A DNA stretch of 64,000 nucleotides, taken from the NCBI GenBank assembly GCA_038525525.1, contig JBCBHO010000003.1, positions 1-64,000 of the forward strand, in the 5' to 3' direction. The notes under the pieces are model-generated. The model saw only the letters and a list, made by a program, of their open reading frames with translations, was not told the DNA's origin and did not search any database. Numbering within the stretch: position 1 is the first letter of the stretch; the number at the start of each line of letters is the position of its first letter. Source of the stretch: Shimia_B sp038525525. Lineage in GTDB: Bacteria; Pseudomonadota; Alphaproteobacteria; Rhodobacterales; Rhodobacteraceae. A program made the position numbers and the translations under genes. Below are positions 8,441-15,988 of this stretch, piece after piece.

Positions 8441-8725
8441 TCAGTCGTTGATATCCGACTTGAAGACCTTCACCTGCTGCCCGATCCGCAACCGGAACAC
8501 GTAGCGCAGGATGAGCCACGCGATGAGCGAGGTCGCGGCGAAGATCACGAGCATCCAGCCCACTGATCCGCCCACGGCGGTCGCCCCGCCGATCGCCAGC
8601 AGAATCGCCACCAAACCCGCGCCGATGGCAAATCCGAGGAAGACCGCCGCGGGGACAACGATCTCGAGGATCGCGAGCACGAGGCCGAAGATCGCCCAGA
8701 CCCACCAGACAAATGCCAGGTTCAT
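8441..8725 (-). CDS. NfeD-family membrane protein (short form)
   Basis: 94 residues with three hydrophobic segments and a short C-terminal piece ending in KVFKSDIND, too short for a complete NfeD OB-fold domain. Short NfeD proteins are usually encoded with a stomatin/SPFH partner. Here the start codon overlaps the stop of the upstream SPFH gene by 4 nt (ATGA), which implies translational coupling and a joint role in membrane microdomain or protease-related quality control. Confidence 0.85.
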   Translation of the reverse strand: MNLAFVWWVWAIFGLVLAILEIVVPAAVFLGFAIGAGLVAILLAIGGATAVGGSVGWMLVIFAATSLIAWLILRYVFRLRIGQQVKVFKSDIND

Positions 8726-9615
8726 GACCGTCCTCCCAGGAGCTTGAATGCGTCGCCAAAGGCTTCGAGCGCGTTGGCAGGCAGGACGATCGTCTGCTGC
8801 CCCTGGCCTGCGCCCAGCGCGTTGAGCGCCTCCACCTGCTTGAGCGCCACCTGGTATTGCGCCGCTTCGAGCCCGTTCTCGGCGATGGCCGCCGCCACGA
8901 CGGCGGTGGCGAAGGCCTCCGCCTCGGCTTCCACCCGCCGCGCCTCTGCGGCGCGTTCGGCGGCATAGAGCTCGGCATCGGCGGCAAGCTCGACGGAGCG
9001 CTTCTGCCCCTCCGCTTCGGTCACGGCCGCGCGGCGCGCGCGCTCGGCGTTGAGCTGCTGGAGCATGGCGGCGCGGGTCTGCTCATCGAGATTGACGTCT
9101 AGGAGTTCCGCCCGCGTCACCTCGATCCCCCAATCATCCACCACCGTTGCGAGCGAAGATTTGATCGTCGCCGTCAAAGTGGAGCGGTTCGTTTGCACTT
9201 CGTCGAGCTCAAGGCGCCCGATCTCCGAGCGCACGATGCCCGCCACTGTCGTCTGGATCGCCGGGTCGATATCGCGGATCCGGTAGACCGTCTTTTCCGG
9301 CTCGGTCACACGGTAGAAGACACTCGTCTCCACCTGCACGAGCACGTTGTCGGTGGTAATCGCATCCTGGCTCATCGTCGGCAGCTGCCGCTCGAGGATC
9401 GAGACGCGATGCGCCACGCGGTCGAGGAAGGGGACGATGAAGTTGATCCCCGGCCCGAGCACCGAGCGCAACCGCCCGAAGCGTTCCACCACGAATTGCT
9501 CGGATTGCGGCACGATCCGCACCCCGGCGAACACCACAACGATGAGGAAGATCGCCAGAACGATCAGGAAGGCATTGTCACCGAGAAAGGCGAAGAGGAG
9601 CTGCTCGAAATCCAT
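8722..9615 (-). CDS. SPFH/Band 7 (stomatin-like, QmcA-type) membrane protein
   Basis: 297 residues: one N-terminal membrane helix (about 11-30), then a Band 7 domain (VRIVPQSEQFVVERFGRL, GPGINFIVPFLDRV, SILERQLP, VQVETSVFYRV). A coiled-coil, Ala/Glu-rich stretch (about 180-250) drives oligomerisation. These proteins form large membrane scaffolds. I chose ATG 9615 (MDFEQLLF) over an earlier in-frame start because AAGGA lies about 10 nt upstream. It is followed, with a 4-nt overlap, by NfeD, the conserved partner. Confidence 0.92.
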   Translation of the reverse strand: MDFEQLLFAFLGDNAFLIVLAIFLIVVVFAGVRIVPQSEQFVVERFGRLRSVLGPGINFIVPFLDRVAHRVSILERQLPTMSQDAITTDNVLVQVETSVFYRVTEPEKTVYRIRDIDPAIQTTVAGIVRSEIGRLELDEVQTNRSTLTATIKSSLATVVDDWGIEVTRAELLDVNLDEQTRAAMLQQLNAERARRAAVTEAEGQKRSVELAADAELYAAERAAEARRVEAEAEAFATAVVAAAIAENGLEAAQYQVALKQVEALNALGAGQGQQTIVLPANALEAFGDAFKLLGGRS

Positions 9616-9675
9616 GTGATGTGTCCTTAATGGCTTTTGCCACAACATAGCGACACATTCACGGCCCGTGAAGCG

Positions 9676-10923
9676 CTAGACGACCGCCGCGCCTCCCATC
9701 GCGACGGCGCGTTTGCCGTGCCGTTCCCGCGCCACCTCGGCCGCAACCATCTCCGCCGTGGCCGCGCTCAGCGTCCAGCCCAGATGCCCGTGGCCTGTGT
9801 TGTAATAGACCCGGGCCGAGCGGCCCTGGCCCACCCGCGGCATCATCGAGGGCATCATCGGGCGCAGCCCGGCCCATGGCACGACCTCCTCTGTGGACAC
9901 GCCGGGGAAATGCGTCTCCACCCAGCGCACGAGCGGTCGGATCCGGTCATCGCGGATGTCGCGGTTCTCGCCGTTGAACTCCGCCGTCCCCGCCACGCGG
10001 AACCGGTCCGGCCCGAGGCGCGAGGTGACGATCTTGGCCTTGTCATCGAGGAGGGAGACCTGCGGCGCGGCCTGCTGCGAGGCACGGTCGCGGAGCATCA
10101 CGGTGATCGAGTACCCCTTCACGGGATAGACATTCACCCGGTCGCCCAATTTCTGGGCGAGCGTGCGGGAGCCGATGCCCGCAGACACGACGACGGCGTC
10201 GCTGTGGATGGTCTTGCGCCCGGTATCGATCTCGATGCCAGCCTGCGTCTCGCGGACGGCCTCCACCGGCGCGCCGTAGACAAAGCGCACGCCCTGCCGC
10301 TCGAGCCAGCCCGCGAGGCCAGCCGTGTATTTGTGGATGTCGCCGGTATAGTCGCTCTCTGTGAAAAAGCCCCCCGCGTAGTTTCCGCTCAGCGTGGGCT
10401 CGATCTCGCGGATCTCGCGCGGCGTGAGCGCGCGGCGGGTGAGCCCGCCCTCGGCGTAGAGCTTGGTGACCTTGTGGGCGGCGGCGAGCTCCCTGTCGGT
10501 CTCGTAGAAATGCAGGATCCCCTCGCGCGCGAGGTTGAAATCTACCCCCGCGATATCGGCCATCGCCTGGTGCGTGGCGCGGGCCGCCAGCGCCATGCGC
10601 ACGGTCTCCACCGTGTGCTTGCGGTAGTTCGGGATGTTGCCGAGGAATTCGGCCATCCAGCTGATCTTGTGCCAGGAGGGCTTCGGGTTCACGAGGAGCG
10701 GCGCGTCCGAGCGCAGCATCCATTTCAGGCCCTTTAGCACCGTGCCCCAGTTCGTCCACACCTCCGCGTTCGAGGCCGAAAGCTGCCCGCCATTGGCGAA
10801 TGAGGTCTCCATGCCCGCGTAGCGCTGCCGGTCGATCACCGTGACGTCAAAGCCCCTCTGGTGGAGCTGGAAAGCGGTGGTGATGCCGGTGATCCCGGCT
10901 CCGATGACGGCGATGTGGTCCAT
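9676..10923 (-). CDS. dadA: FAD-dependent D-amino-acid dehydrogenase, DadA-like
   Basis: 415 residues of the DAO superfamily. The FAD-binding IAVIGAGITG (G8, G10, G13) is at the N-terminus, TSFANGGQLSASNAEVW is a DadA signature, and the C-terminal GHGHLGWTLSAATAEMVA binds flavin. DadA oxidatively deaminates D-amino acids (typically D-alanine) at the membrane, feeding the quinone pool. ATG 10923 has GAGGAG about 9 nt upstream. Immediately upstream is a tandem glycine riboswitch, so expression likely responds to glycine; the real substrate may therefore be glycine or a related small amino acid. Confidence 0.88.
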   Translation of the reverse strand: MDHIAVIGAGITGITTAFQLHQRGFDVTVIDRQRYAGMETSFANGGQLSASNAEVWTNWGTVLKGLKWMLRSDAPLLVNPKPSWHKISWMAEFLGNIPNYRKHTVETVRMALAARATHQAMADIAGVDFNLAREGILHFYETDRELAAAHKVTKLYAEGGLTRRALTPREIREIEPTLSGNYAGGFFTESDYTGDIHKYTAGLAGWLERQGVRFVYGAPVEAVRETQAGIEIDTGRKTIHSDAVVVSAGIGSRTLAQKLGDRVNVYPVKGYSITVMLRDRASQQAAPQVSLLDDKAKIVTSRLGPDRFRVAGTAEFNGENRDIRDDRIRPLVRWVETHFPGVSTEEVVPWAGLRPMMPSMMPRVGQGRSARVYYNTGHGHLGWTLSAATAEMVAAEVARERHGKRAVAMGGAAVV

Positions 10924-10963
10924 GTCCAAGCTCCTCTCGGCGCACGCGGCGCGCAAAAGCAGC

Positions 10964-11154
10964 CCCCTCCGTCCATGACCTGAGCGTTTTCGCAGTGCAG
11001 CCCTTGGGAAGCTGCCACGCTTGCGCCTTCGGTGCCCGCGTGATGTGCGCGAGCTCTCCGGAGTATTGCCCTCTGACCGGTCCCTTTGCCTGAGAGTTTA
11101 CCGGGGCGGTTGCTCCTTCGGCGGCAGCGGTGCTGCGCTCTCCCGACCAGAGGT
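10964..11154 (-). promoter_or_regulatory. tandem glycine riboswitch upstream of dadA
   Basis: Read on the minus strand, two consecutive glycine aptamers are visible. Aptamer 1 (about 11154-11069) has CCTCTGGTC pairing with GGTCAGAGG, the GGGAGAGC start, CCGAAGGAGCAA, and the diagnostic CTCTCAGGCAAAGGGACC. Aptamer 2 (about 11066-10964) has CTCCGGAGAGC, CACCGAAGGCGCAA and AACGCTCAGGTCATGGACGGAG. The 40 nt to the dadA ATG would hold the expression platform, with a GC-rich GCGC...GCGC hairpin just before the ribosome binding site. Glycine binding is established for the family; activation versus repression of dadA is not evident. Confidence 0.9.
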
Positions 11155-11216
11155 CTGATGCCCGACATATTGCGCGCGTTGGCCCGAGTCGCGCAATTCA
11201 ATTCGCGTCATAGTGA

Positions 11217-11654
11217 TCATGACGCCAAGTGATGATGCAAATATGTGCGAAGCCGCTGCTTGAAGTGCGGGATGCCCCTGGGATGGGCAAGATAGGCCTC
11301 CGGGTGCCATAGTTCCCAGCGCTGCCCCTCCCCGCCGAACATCACGCCCGCCTCCGCCCCGGCCGGCAAGCGCTGCACGAAGAAGTAGGTCCCCTCCCGC
11401 GTCGAGGTCAGGTAGCGCCGCTTCCAGACGAAGGCGCCGGGGTCGAGGGCGAGCCCCACCTCCTCGCGGGTTTCGCGGATCGCCACCGCCTCCGGCGTCT
11501 CGGCGCCTTCGCGCCCGCCCCCGGGGAAATCCCACCAGCCGGGCCAGGGGATGTCGCGATCCTCGTCCCGCAGGATCACGAGAAGCCGCGCGCCGATGAA
11601 AAGCGCCACTTTCGCCCCGATGAAGGGGCCCTCCTCCGCCGCATCCTGGTCCAT
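11217..11654 (-). CDS. Nudix hydrolase
   Basis: 145 residues with a Nudix box, GGREGAETPEAVAIRETREE ending VGL (G-x5-E-x7-RE-x2-EE-x-G-L), preceded by the strand WWDFPGG. It hydrolyses a nucleoside diphosphate linked to another moiety, substrate unknown. ATG 11654 (MDQDAAEEG) is preferred over an upstream in-frame ATG, because the longer form would read through the dispersed repeat at 11671-11700. Divergent from dinB; the downstream neighbour is the glycine riboswitch. Confidence 0.88.
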   Translation of the reverse strand: MDQDAAEEGPFIGAKVALFIGARLLVILRDEDRDIPWPGWWDFPGGGREGAETPEAVAIRETREEVGLALDPGAFVWKRRYLTSTREGTYFFVQRLPAGAEAGVMFGGEGQRWELWHPEAYLAHPRGIPHFKQRLRTYLHHHLAS

Positions 11655-11670
11655 GGGAGTGCGCTCCACG

Positions 11671-11700
11671 CTTCTTTGTGCTCCGTACCTCCGCCGGAGG
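11671..11700 (+). repeat. dispersed intergenic repeat, copy 2
   Basis: CTTCTTTGTGCTCCGTACCT followed by CCGCCGGAGGCATTCC. This matches the repeat at 33872-33917 (one difference in the first 20 nt) and is the reverse complement of the core at 4293-4314. It lies in the short divergent region between the Nudix gene and dinB. Confidence 0.75.
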
Positions 11701-11737
11701 CATTCCGCCGCCCGCCGAAAGCGCATAAATAGGGGCC

Positions 11738-12988
11738 ATGCCCGCTCTCTGCCGAGATTGCCTGGAGACCTTCGAGGAAGGCAAGCGCTGCCCGGCCTGC
11801 CGGAGCCCGCGGATAATCTCGCATCCCGAGCTCTTCGATCTCACCATCGCCCACATGGATTGCGACGCCTTCTACGCCTCGGTGGAAAAGCGCGACAATC
11901 CAGAGCTCGCCTCGAAGCCGGTCATCATCGGCGGCGGGCGGCGCGGCGTCGTCTCCACGGCCTGCTACGTGGCCCGCATCCGCGGCGTGAAATCGGCCAT
12001 GCCCATGTTCCAGGCGCTCAAGCTCTGCCCGGACGCCGTCATCGTGAAGCCGCGGTTCGACGCCTACGTGGAGGCCTCCCGCGCGATCCGGGCGATGATG
12101 GAGGAGATGACCCCCTCCATCGAGCCGCTCTCCCTCGACGAGGCCTTCATGGATCTCTCCGGCACCACGCGGCTCCACGGCGCGCCGCCGGCCGTCATGC
12201 TGGCGCGGCTCGTCAAGCGCATGCGCACCGAGCTCGGGCTCACCGGATCCATCGGGCTCTCGCACAACAAGTTCCTCGCCAAGGTCGCGAGCGACCTCGA
12301 GAAACCTCGCGGGTTTTCCATCATCGGCAAGGCGGAGACGGCGGACTTCCTCCATGACAAGCCCGTGCGCCTCATCTGGGGCGTGGGCGCCGCCGCCCAG
12401 GCCTCCTTGGACAATGCTGGCATCCGCACCTTCGCCGATCTCAAGCGCTGGGAGCGGGACGACCTATTCGCCCGCTTTGGCTCCATGGGCGCGCGGCTCT
12501 GGCATCTCGCGCGCGGCGAGGATGCGCGCCGCGTGGCCCGGGACCCGAGCGTGAAGGGCATCTCCAACGAGACGACCTTCGGCGCCGACACCGCCGACCC
12601 GGACATCCTCGACGGCCATATCTGGCGGATGGCCGAAAAGGTCGCCGACCGCGCAAAGGCCAAGGGCATGGCGGGCCGCGTCGTCGTGCTCAAATTGAAG
12701 CGTGCCGATCACACGCTCGTCACCCGCCGCGTGACGCTCCACGAGCCGACCAACATCGCCGACAAGCTCTACCGTACCGCGCGCGGCCTCTTCGATGCCG
12801 TCGATCACAAGAGCCCTTACCGGCTTCTCGGCGTGGGGCTCTCGGACCTCAGCGATGCCGAGGCAGGGCTGGCGGGCGATCTCCTCGATCCGCTGGGCGA
12901 AAAGCGCGCCCGGGCCGAGCTCGCCACCGACAAGATCAGGGAGAAATTTGGGGCAGATGCGATCCTGAAGGGCCGCACGCTCCGCTAG
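11738..12988 (+). CDS. dinB: DNA polymerase IV (Y-family, DinB) with N-terminal zinc-ribbon-like segment
   Basis: 416 residues. The polymerase core carries the Y-family catalytic motifs: IAHMDCDAFYASVEKRDNP (first Asp) and the SLDEAF motif (second Asp/Glu pair), then the thumb and little-finger domains. It performs translesion DNA synthesis. Unlike the E. coli enzyme, it has about 35 extra N-terminal residues with a CRDC-x12-CPAC pattern (C5, C8, C18, C21 region) that could bind zinc. The start codon is the first ATG upstream of that motif, with no strong Shine-Dalgarno visible. Confidence 0.95.
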   Translation: MPALCRDCLETFEEGKRCPACRSPRIISHPELFDLTIAHMDCDAFYASVEKRDNPELASKPVIIGGGRRGVVSTACYVARIRGVKSAMPMFQALKLCPDAVIVKPRFDAYVEASRAIRAMMEEMTPSIEPLSLDEAFMDLSGTTRLHGAPPAVMLARLVKRMRTELGLTGSIGLSHNKFLAKVASDLEKPRGFSIIGKAETADFLHDKPVRLIWGVGAAAQASLDNAGIRTFADLKRWERDDLFARFGSMGARLWHLARGEDARRVARDPSVKGISNETTFGADTADPDILDGHIWRMAEKVADRAKAKGMAGRVVVLKLKRADHTLVTRRVTLHEPTNIADKLYRTARGLFDAVDHKSPYRLLGVGLSDLSDAEAGLAGDLLDPLGEKRARAELATDKIREKFGADAILKGRTLR

Positions 12989-12991
12989 GCG

Positions 12992-13852
12992 CTACTCGGC
13001 CGCGAGCTGATGCCCGAGAGGCCGCCCGATCTCGCAGACCTCGCGCACCACTTCGGAGATGAGCGCGCGGAAGGCCGCGAAGTTCGCGCTCGGCTGCACC
13101 GTGGCCTCGTTCATGTAGAGAGCGCGATCGAGCTCCACCTGCACAACGTGCTGACGCCGCGAGGGACGCCCGTATTGCTGCGCGATATAGGCGCCCGCGA
13201 AAGGCGCATTGCGCGCCACGCGGAGACCGGCATTGGTGAAGGCCGCCTCCACGCAATCCACAATGTCGGAGGCCGCCGCCGCGCCGAAGCGGTCACCGAG
13301 CACCACGTCCGCGCGGCGCGCGCCGCCACGACTGTTCTCGATGGCCTCATGGGGCATGGAATGGCAGTCGATCAGGACGGCGGTGCCGAAATTCGCCCGC
13401 GCCTCGTCGAGGAGGCCCTGCAGGCGTGTGTGGTAAGGCTGCCAAAAGCTCTCGATCCGTGCCTCCGCCTCCGCGCGGGTGATCTTGCCCCGGTAGATGG
13501 CGCGGCCGTTTGAGACGACGCGCGGCACGACACCGAGCCCCGAGGCCACGCGGGGATTGTGCGCCGATTTATTCAGGTCCGAGATCAGCGCGGGATCGAG
13601 TTCTTCTGCCGCGCGGTTGAGGTCGATGAAGGCCCGCGGCGCGCCCGCAAGCAGAAGCGGCGCCCCAAAGCTCGGCGCGCGTTCGAAGAGCCGGTCGACA
13701 AAAGCATCCTCGGAGGAGCGAATCGTCCGCTCGTCGAGCACCGTCTGCTTCAGGAACCATTCCGGGTAGTCGCGCCCCGAATGCGGCGACGCGAAGACCA
13801 CACCGGTCGTCTGAGCTTCCGGGCGAAGCAATGTATAGGCGCTCTTTGGCAC
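12992..13852 (-). CDS. N-formylglutamate amidohydrolase family protein
   Basis: 286 residues of the FGase/HutG family, zinc hydrolases that cleave N-formyl-glutamate in histidine degradation or related N-formyl or N-acyl amino acids. Visible motifs: FASPHSGRDYP near the N-terminus, VIDCHSMPHE (metal and catalytic residues, about 180) and VQVELDRALYM. I chose GTG 13852 (MPKSAYTLL) because GGAGGAG stands 11 nt upstream; the longer reading has an atypical N-terminus. No hut genes are adjacent. It converges on dinB with 3 nt between stops. Confidence 0.88.
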   Translation of the reverse strand: MPKSAYTLLRPEAQTTGVVFASPHSGRDYPEWFLKQTVLDERTIRSSEDAFVDRLFERAPSFGAPLLLAGAPRAFIDLNRAAEELDPALISDLNKSAHNPRVASGLGVVPRVVSNGRAIYRGKITRAEAEARIESFWQPYHTRLQGLLDEARANFGTAVLIDCHSMPHEAIENSRGGARRADVVLGDRFGAAAASDIVDCVEAAFTNAGLRVARNAPFAGAYIAQQYGRPSRRQHVVQVELDRALYMNEATVQPSANFAAFRALISEVVREVCEIGRPLGHQLAAE

Positions 13853-13980
13853 GGGCCTGCTCTCCTCCAACACAAGAGACAATAGCACGCGAAGGCCCGT
13901 CCAAAAGGCCTTGATCCCTGACAAGGCCGCATTTATACGCCGCATCCTGACGCAGGGCTTGCTCTGCGCACGGCTTCAAC

Positions 13981-14055
13981 GGACGCGTAGCTCAGCGGTA
14001 GAGCACTTCGTTGACATCGAAGGGGTCACTGGTTCGATCCCAGTCGTGTCCACCA
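13981..14055 (+). tRNA. tRNA-Val, anticodon GAC
   Basis: A full cloverleaf: acceptor GGACGCG pairs with CGTGTCC (one G-T), D-arm GCTC...GAGC, anticodon stem CTTCG/CGAAG with loop TTGACAT (anticodon GAC), 5-nt variable loop, T-arm ACTGG-TTCGATC-CCAGT. The CCA end (14053-14055) is encoded. Confidence 0.97.
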
Positions 14056-14101
14056 TGTTCACCCCGGGCTTCACCGCGGCCCGATGGAGAGGAGACAGGC
14101 C

Positions 14102-14227
14102 ATGAAGGTCAAGAACTCGCTGCGTTCTCTCAAGAACCGCCATCGCGACTGCCGCATCGTGCGTCGCAAGGGGCGCGTCTACGTCATCAACAAGACGCAG
14201 CGCCGCTTCAAGGCACGCCAGGGCTGA
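14102..14227 (+). CDS. rpmJ: 50S ribosomal protein L36 (bL36)
   Basis: 41 residues, MKVKNSLRSLKNRH... to ...KTQRRFKARQG, the alphaproteobacterial bL36 form without the full zinc-binding cysteine set (only one Cys remains, C17). It is a structural protein of the large subunit. The GGAGAGGAGACAGGCC leader provides the ribosome binding site. It is followed by a strong terminator and preceded by tRNA-Val in the same direction. Confidence 0.95.
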   Translation: MKVKNSLRSLKNRHRDCRIVRRKGRVYVINKTQRRFKARQG

Positions 14228-14251
14228 CGCCCGGGTCGCATAACCCAAAAA

Positions 14252-14278
14252 GGCCGCTCCCTCGGGAGCGGCCTTTTT
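14252..14278 (+). terminator. rho-independent terminator after rpmJ
   Basis: Nine-base-pair stem GGCCGCTCC (14252-14260) / GGAGCGGCC (14265-14273), loop CTCG, preceded by A5 and followed by T5. It would also work in the opposite direction for genes arriving on the minus strand. Confidence 0.93.
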
Positions 14279-14323
14279 CGTTGCCGGCTCTGTGCGCGTT
14301 GCTGTCCGAGCGGGAGGCCCCGC

Positions 14324-15931
14324 CTATCGGCTCGCCGAGGCCAGCAAAGCCACCCCGGTGGCCCGGCTCACAAAGCCCGTGGCCGGCAGGTTGCGACTCC
14401 GCTGGAAAGCCTGGACCCCGCGCCGCGTGGCATTCGTGAAACGCCCGTCGATGGGACCGATATCGAGCCCGAGCGCGGCGAGCTGACGCTCGGCGAGAAG
14501 CCGGGCGATCGGGCTGGCGAGCACTTCCGCCTCCTGCGCGCGATCTTGGGCTATCTGGGCATCGCTCGCCCCGCGCGATGCGCCGTTGAGCTCGGCGATG
14601 CGGGCCTGTGCCTCCCCGGCGAAGCGACCCTCAGGGTAGCGCTGGAGAAAATCGCTGTAGGCCGCCTGCGTGTCGGTGGCGCGCGCCTCGTCCCAGGCGG
14701 CGCGCTCGGCGGCATCGCGTTCGGCCTGCCGCGCGGCCTCGATCTCGGCGAGGTCGGCGCGGGCCGTCTGCGCGAAGCGGCCCTCGGGATAGCGCTCGAG
14801 ATAGGCGCGCAGGTCCGCCTCCGCGCCGCTCGCCCCCGTCCGCGCCCAGAAGGCCTCGTCTTCTGCCGCGATCTGCGCGCGCCGGGTTTCTGCCTGGTTG
14901 CGGAGTGCGATGAGCTGGTTGCCGGTCAGAAAGCCCGTCGCCTCGAAGCCTCGCGTCTCCTGCCACGCCGTGATCGCGCCCCTGGAGCCGGGGCCGAAGA
15001 TCCCGTCCACGCCGCGCGTATTGTAGCCCAGAAGCACCAGATCCTGCTGCACGCCGCGCCGCTCGTTGCGGTCAAGTCCGAGCGCCGCCTCGGCGGCCTC
15101 GGCCTCCTCCTCGGGGCTGAGTGCCGGCGGCGGAGCCAGCGCGGCCAGTGCCGCCTCTGCCTCCGCGCGAAACGCACCGTCGGGGAAGCGCCGGAGGTAG
15201 GCGGTGTAGGCGCCCTCGCTGCCGATCTGCTGCGTGAACTGCCAGAAGAGCGCATCCGCGTCTGGCGCAGCATCAGCCCCGGTCTCCTCGGTCTCCTCGG
15301 GGATGAAGGCGGCGACCGCACGGGCAAACGCCACGCCTTCGGGAGCAAAGCCCGAGATCTCCGCCCCGGCAAAGGCCCGGGCGAGCGAAATGGGCTCCTC
15401 GGCGTCGAGCGCCGCCAGACCGGCGAGGAGCGCGTCTTCCCGCCCCTCCACGAGAGCCACGCCCGCGGGCATCTCCGTTACACGCGCCTCGACGGCGCCC
15501 GGCCCCACGCGCACGGCGTCGGCCTCCGTGGCGATGAGGAGCGCCGCGCGCCCCGGATAACCCGCCAGCGCCTCGAGCACGGGGCCGAGCTCCACGCCGT
15601 CGCGCGCCACGGTGAAGGTGTTCGCGCGCTCCGTCACCCGGGAGAGCTGGTAGGTGCGGGTGCCCACGAGGGCCGACTGCCCGCCCATGTAGACAATGAC
15701 CCGCTCCTCCGGCGCGAGCGCCTCGAAGCCTTCGGCCAAGGCCTGCGTCACCGCGCCCGTCGCGGCGGAGCGCTCCCTGACCACGGTGAAGCCCTGCCCC
15801 GAGAGGGTGCGCGACATCTGCCGCTCCGTGCTGCGGCTCGTCGTGTCCATGGACAAAAGGATCGCCACGTCGGCGAGGGCGGGGACGCCCGCGAGGCAGA
15901 GCGCGGCGGCAAAGAGGTGGCGGCGGGGCAT
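14324..15931 (-). CDS. secreted caspase-like / peptidoglycan-binding repeat protein
   Basis: 535 residues. Signal peptide (1 to about 20, ending ALA); residues 21-230 resemble a caspase-like (C14) fold (DVAILLSMDTTSRS..., VIVYMGGQSAL, AALLIATEAD), but the usual catalytic His-Gly/Cys pair is not apparent, so it is probably inactive. Two peptidoglycan-binding type 1 domains follow (about 290-345: RRGVQQDLVLLGYNTRGVDG; and the C-terminal 60 residues: LAALGLDIGPIDGRF). Three degenerate repeats (YLRRFPDGAF, YLERYPEGRF, FLQRYPEGRF) separate them. GGGAG precedes ATG 15931. Probably a periplasmic, wall-associated protein of unknown role. Confidence 0.8.
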   Translation of the reverse strand: MPRRHLFAAALCLAGVPALADVAILLSMDTTSRSTERQMSRTLSGQGFTVVRERSAATGAVTQALAEGFEALAPEERVIVYMGGQSALVGTRTYQLSRVTERANTFTVARDGVELGPVLEALAGYPGRAALLIATEADAVRVGPGAVEARVTEMPAGVALVEGREDALLAGLAALDAEEPISLARAFAGAEISGFAPEGVAFARAVAAFIPEETEETGADAAPDADALFWQFTQQIGSEGAYTAYLRRFPDGAFRAEAEAALAALAPPPALSPEEEAEAAEAALGLDRNERRGVQQDLVLLGYNTRGVDGIFGPGSRGAITAWQETRGFEATGFLTGNQLIALRNQAETRRAQIAAEDEAFWARTGASGAEADLRAYLERYPEGRFAQTARADLAEIEAARQAERDAAERAAWDEARATDTQAAYSDFLQRYPEGRFAGEAQARIAELNGASRGASDAQIAQDRAQEAEVLASPIARLLAERQLAALGLDIGPIDGRFTNATRRGVQAFQRSRNLPATGFVSRATGVALLASASR

Positions 15932-15988
15932 GGCAGTCTCCCAGGTGGTCTCGGCAGCATGTGGCGCGGGGGCGGCCGTTATGCGATA

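Noticed and set aside
11206..11224. Inverted repeat CGTCAT-N7-ATGACG as an operator
   Set aside because: Six-base arms only, and it overlaps the Nudix stop codon; easily explained by chance.
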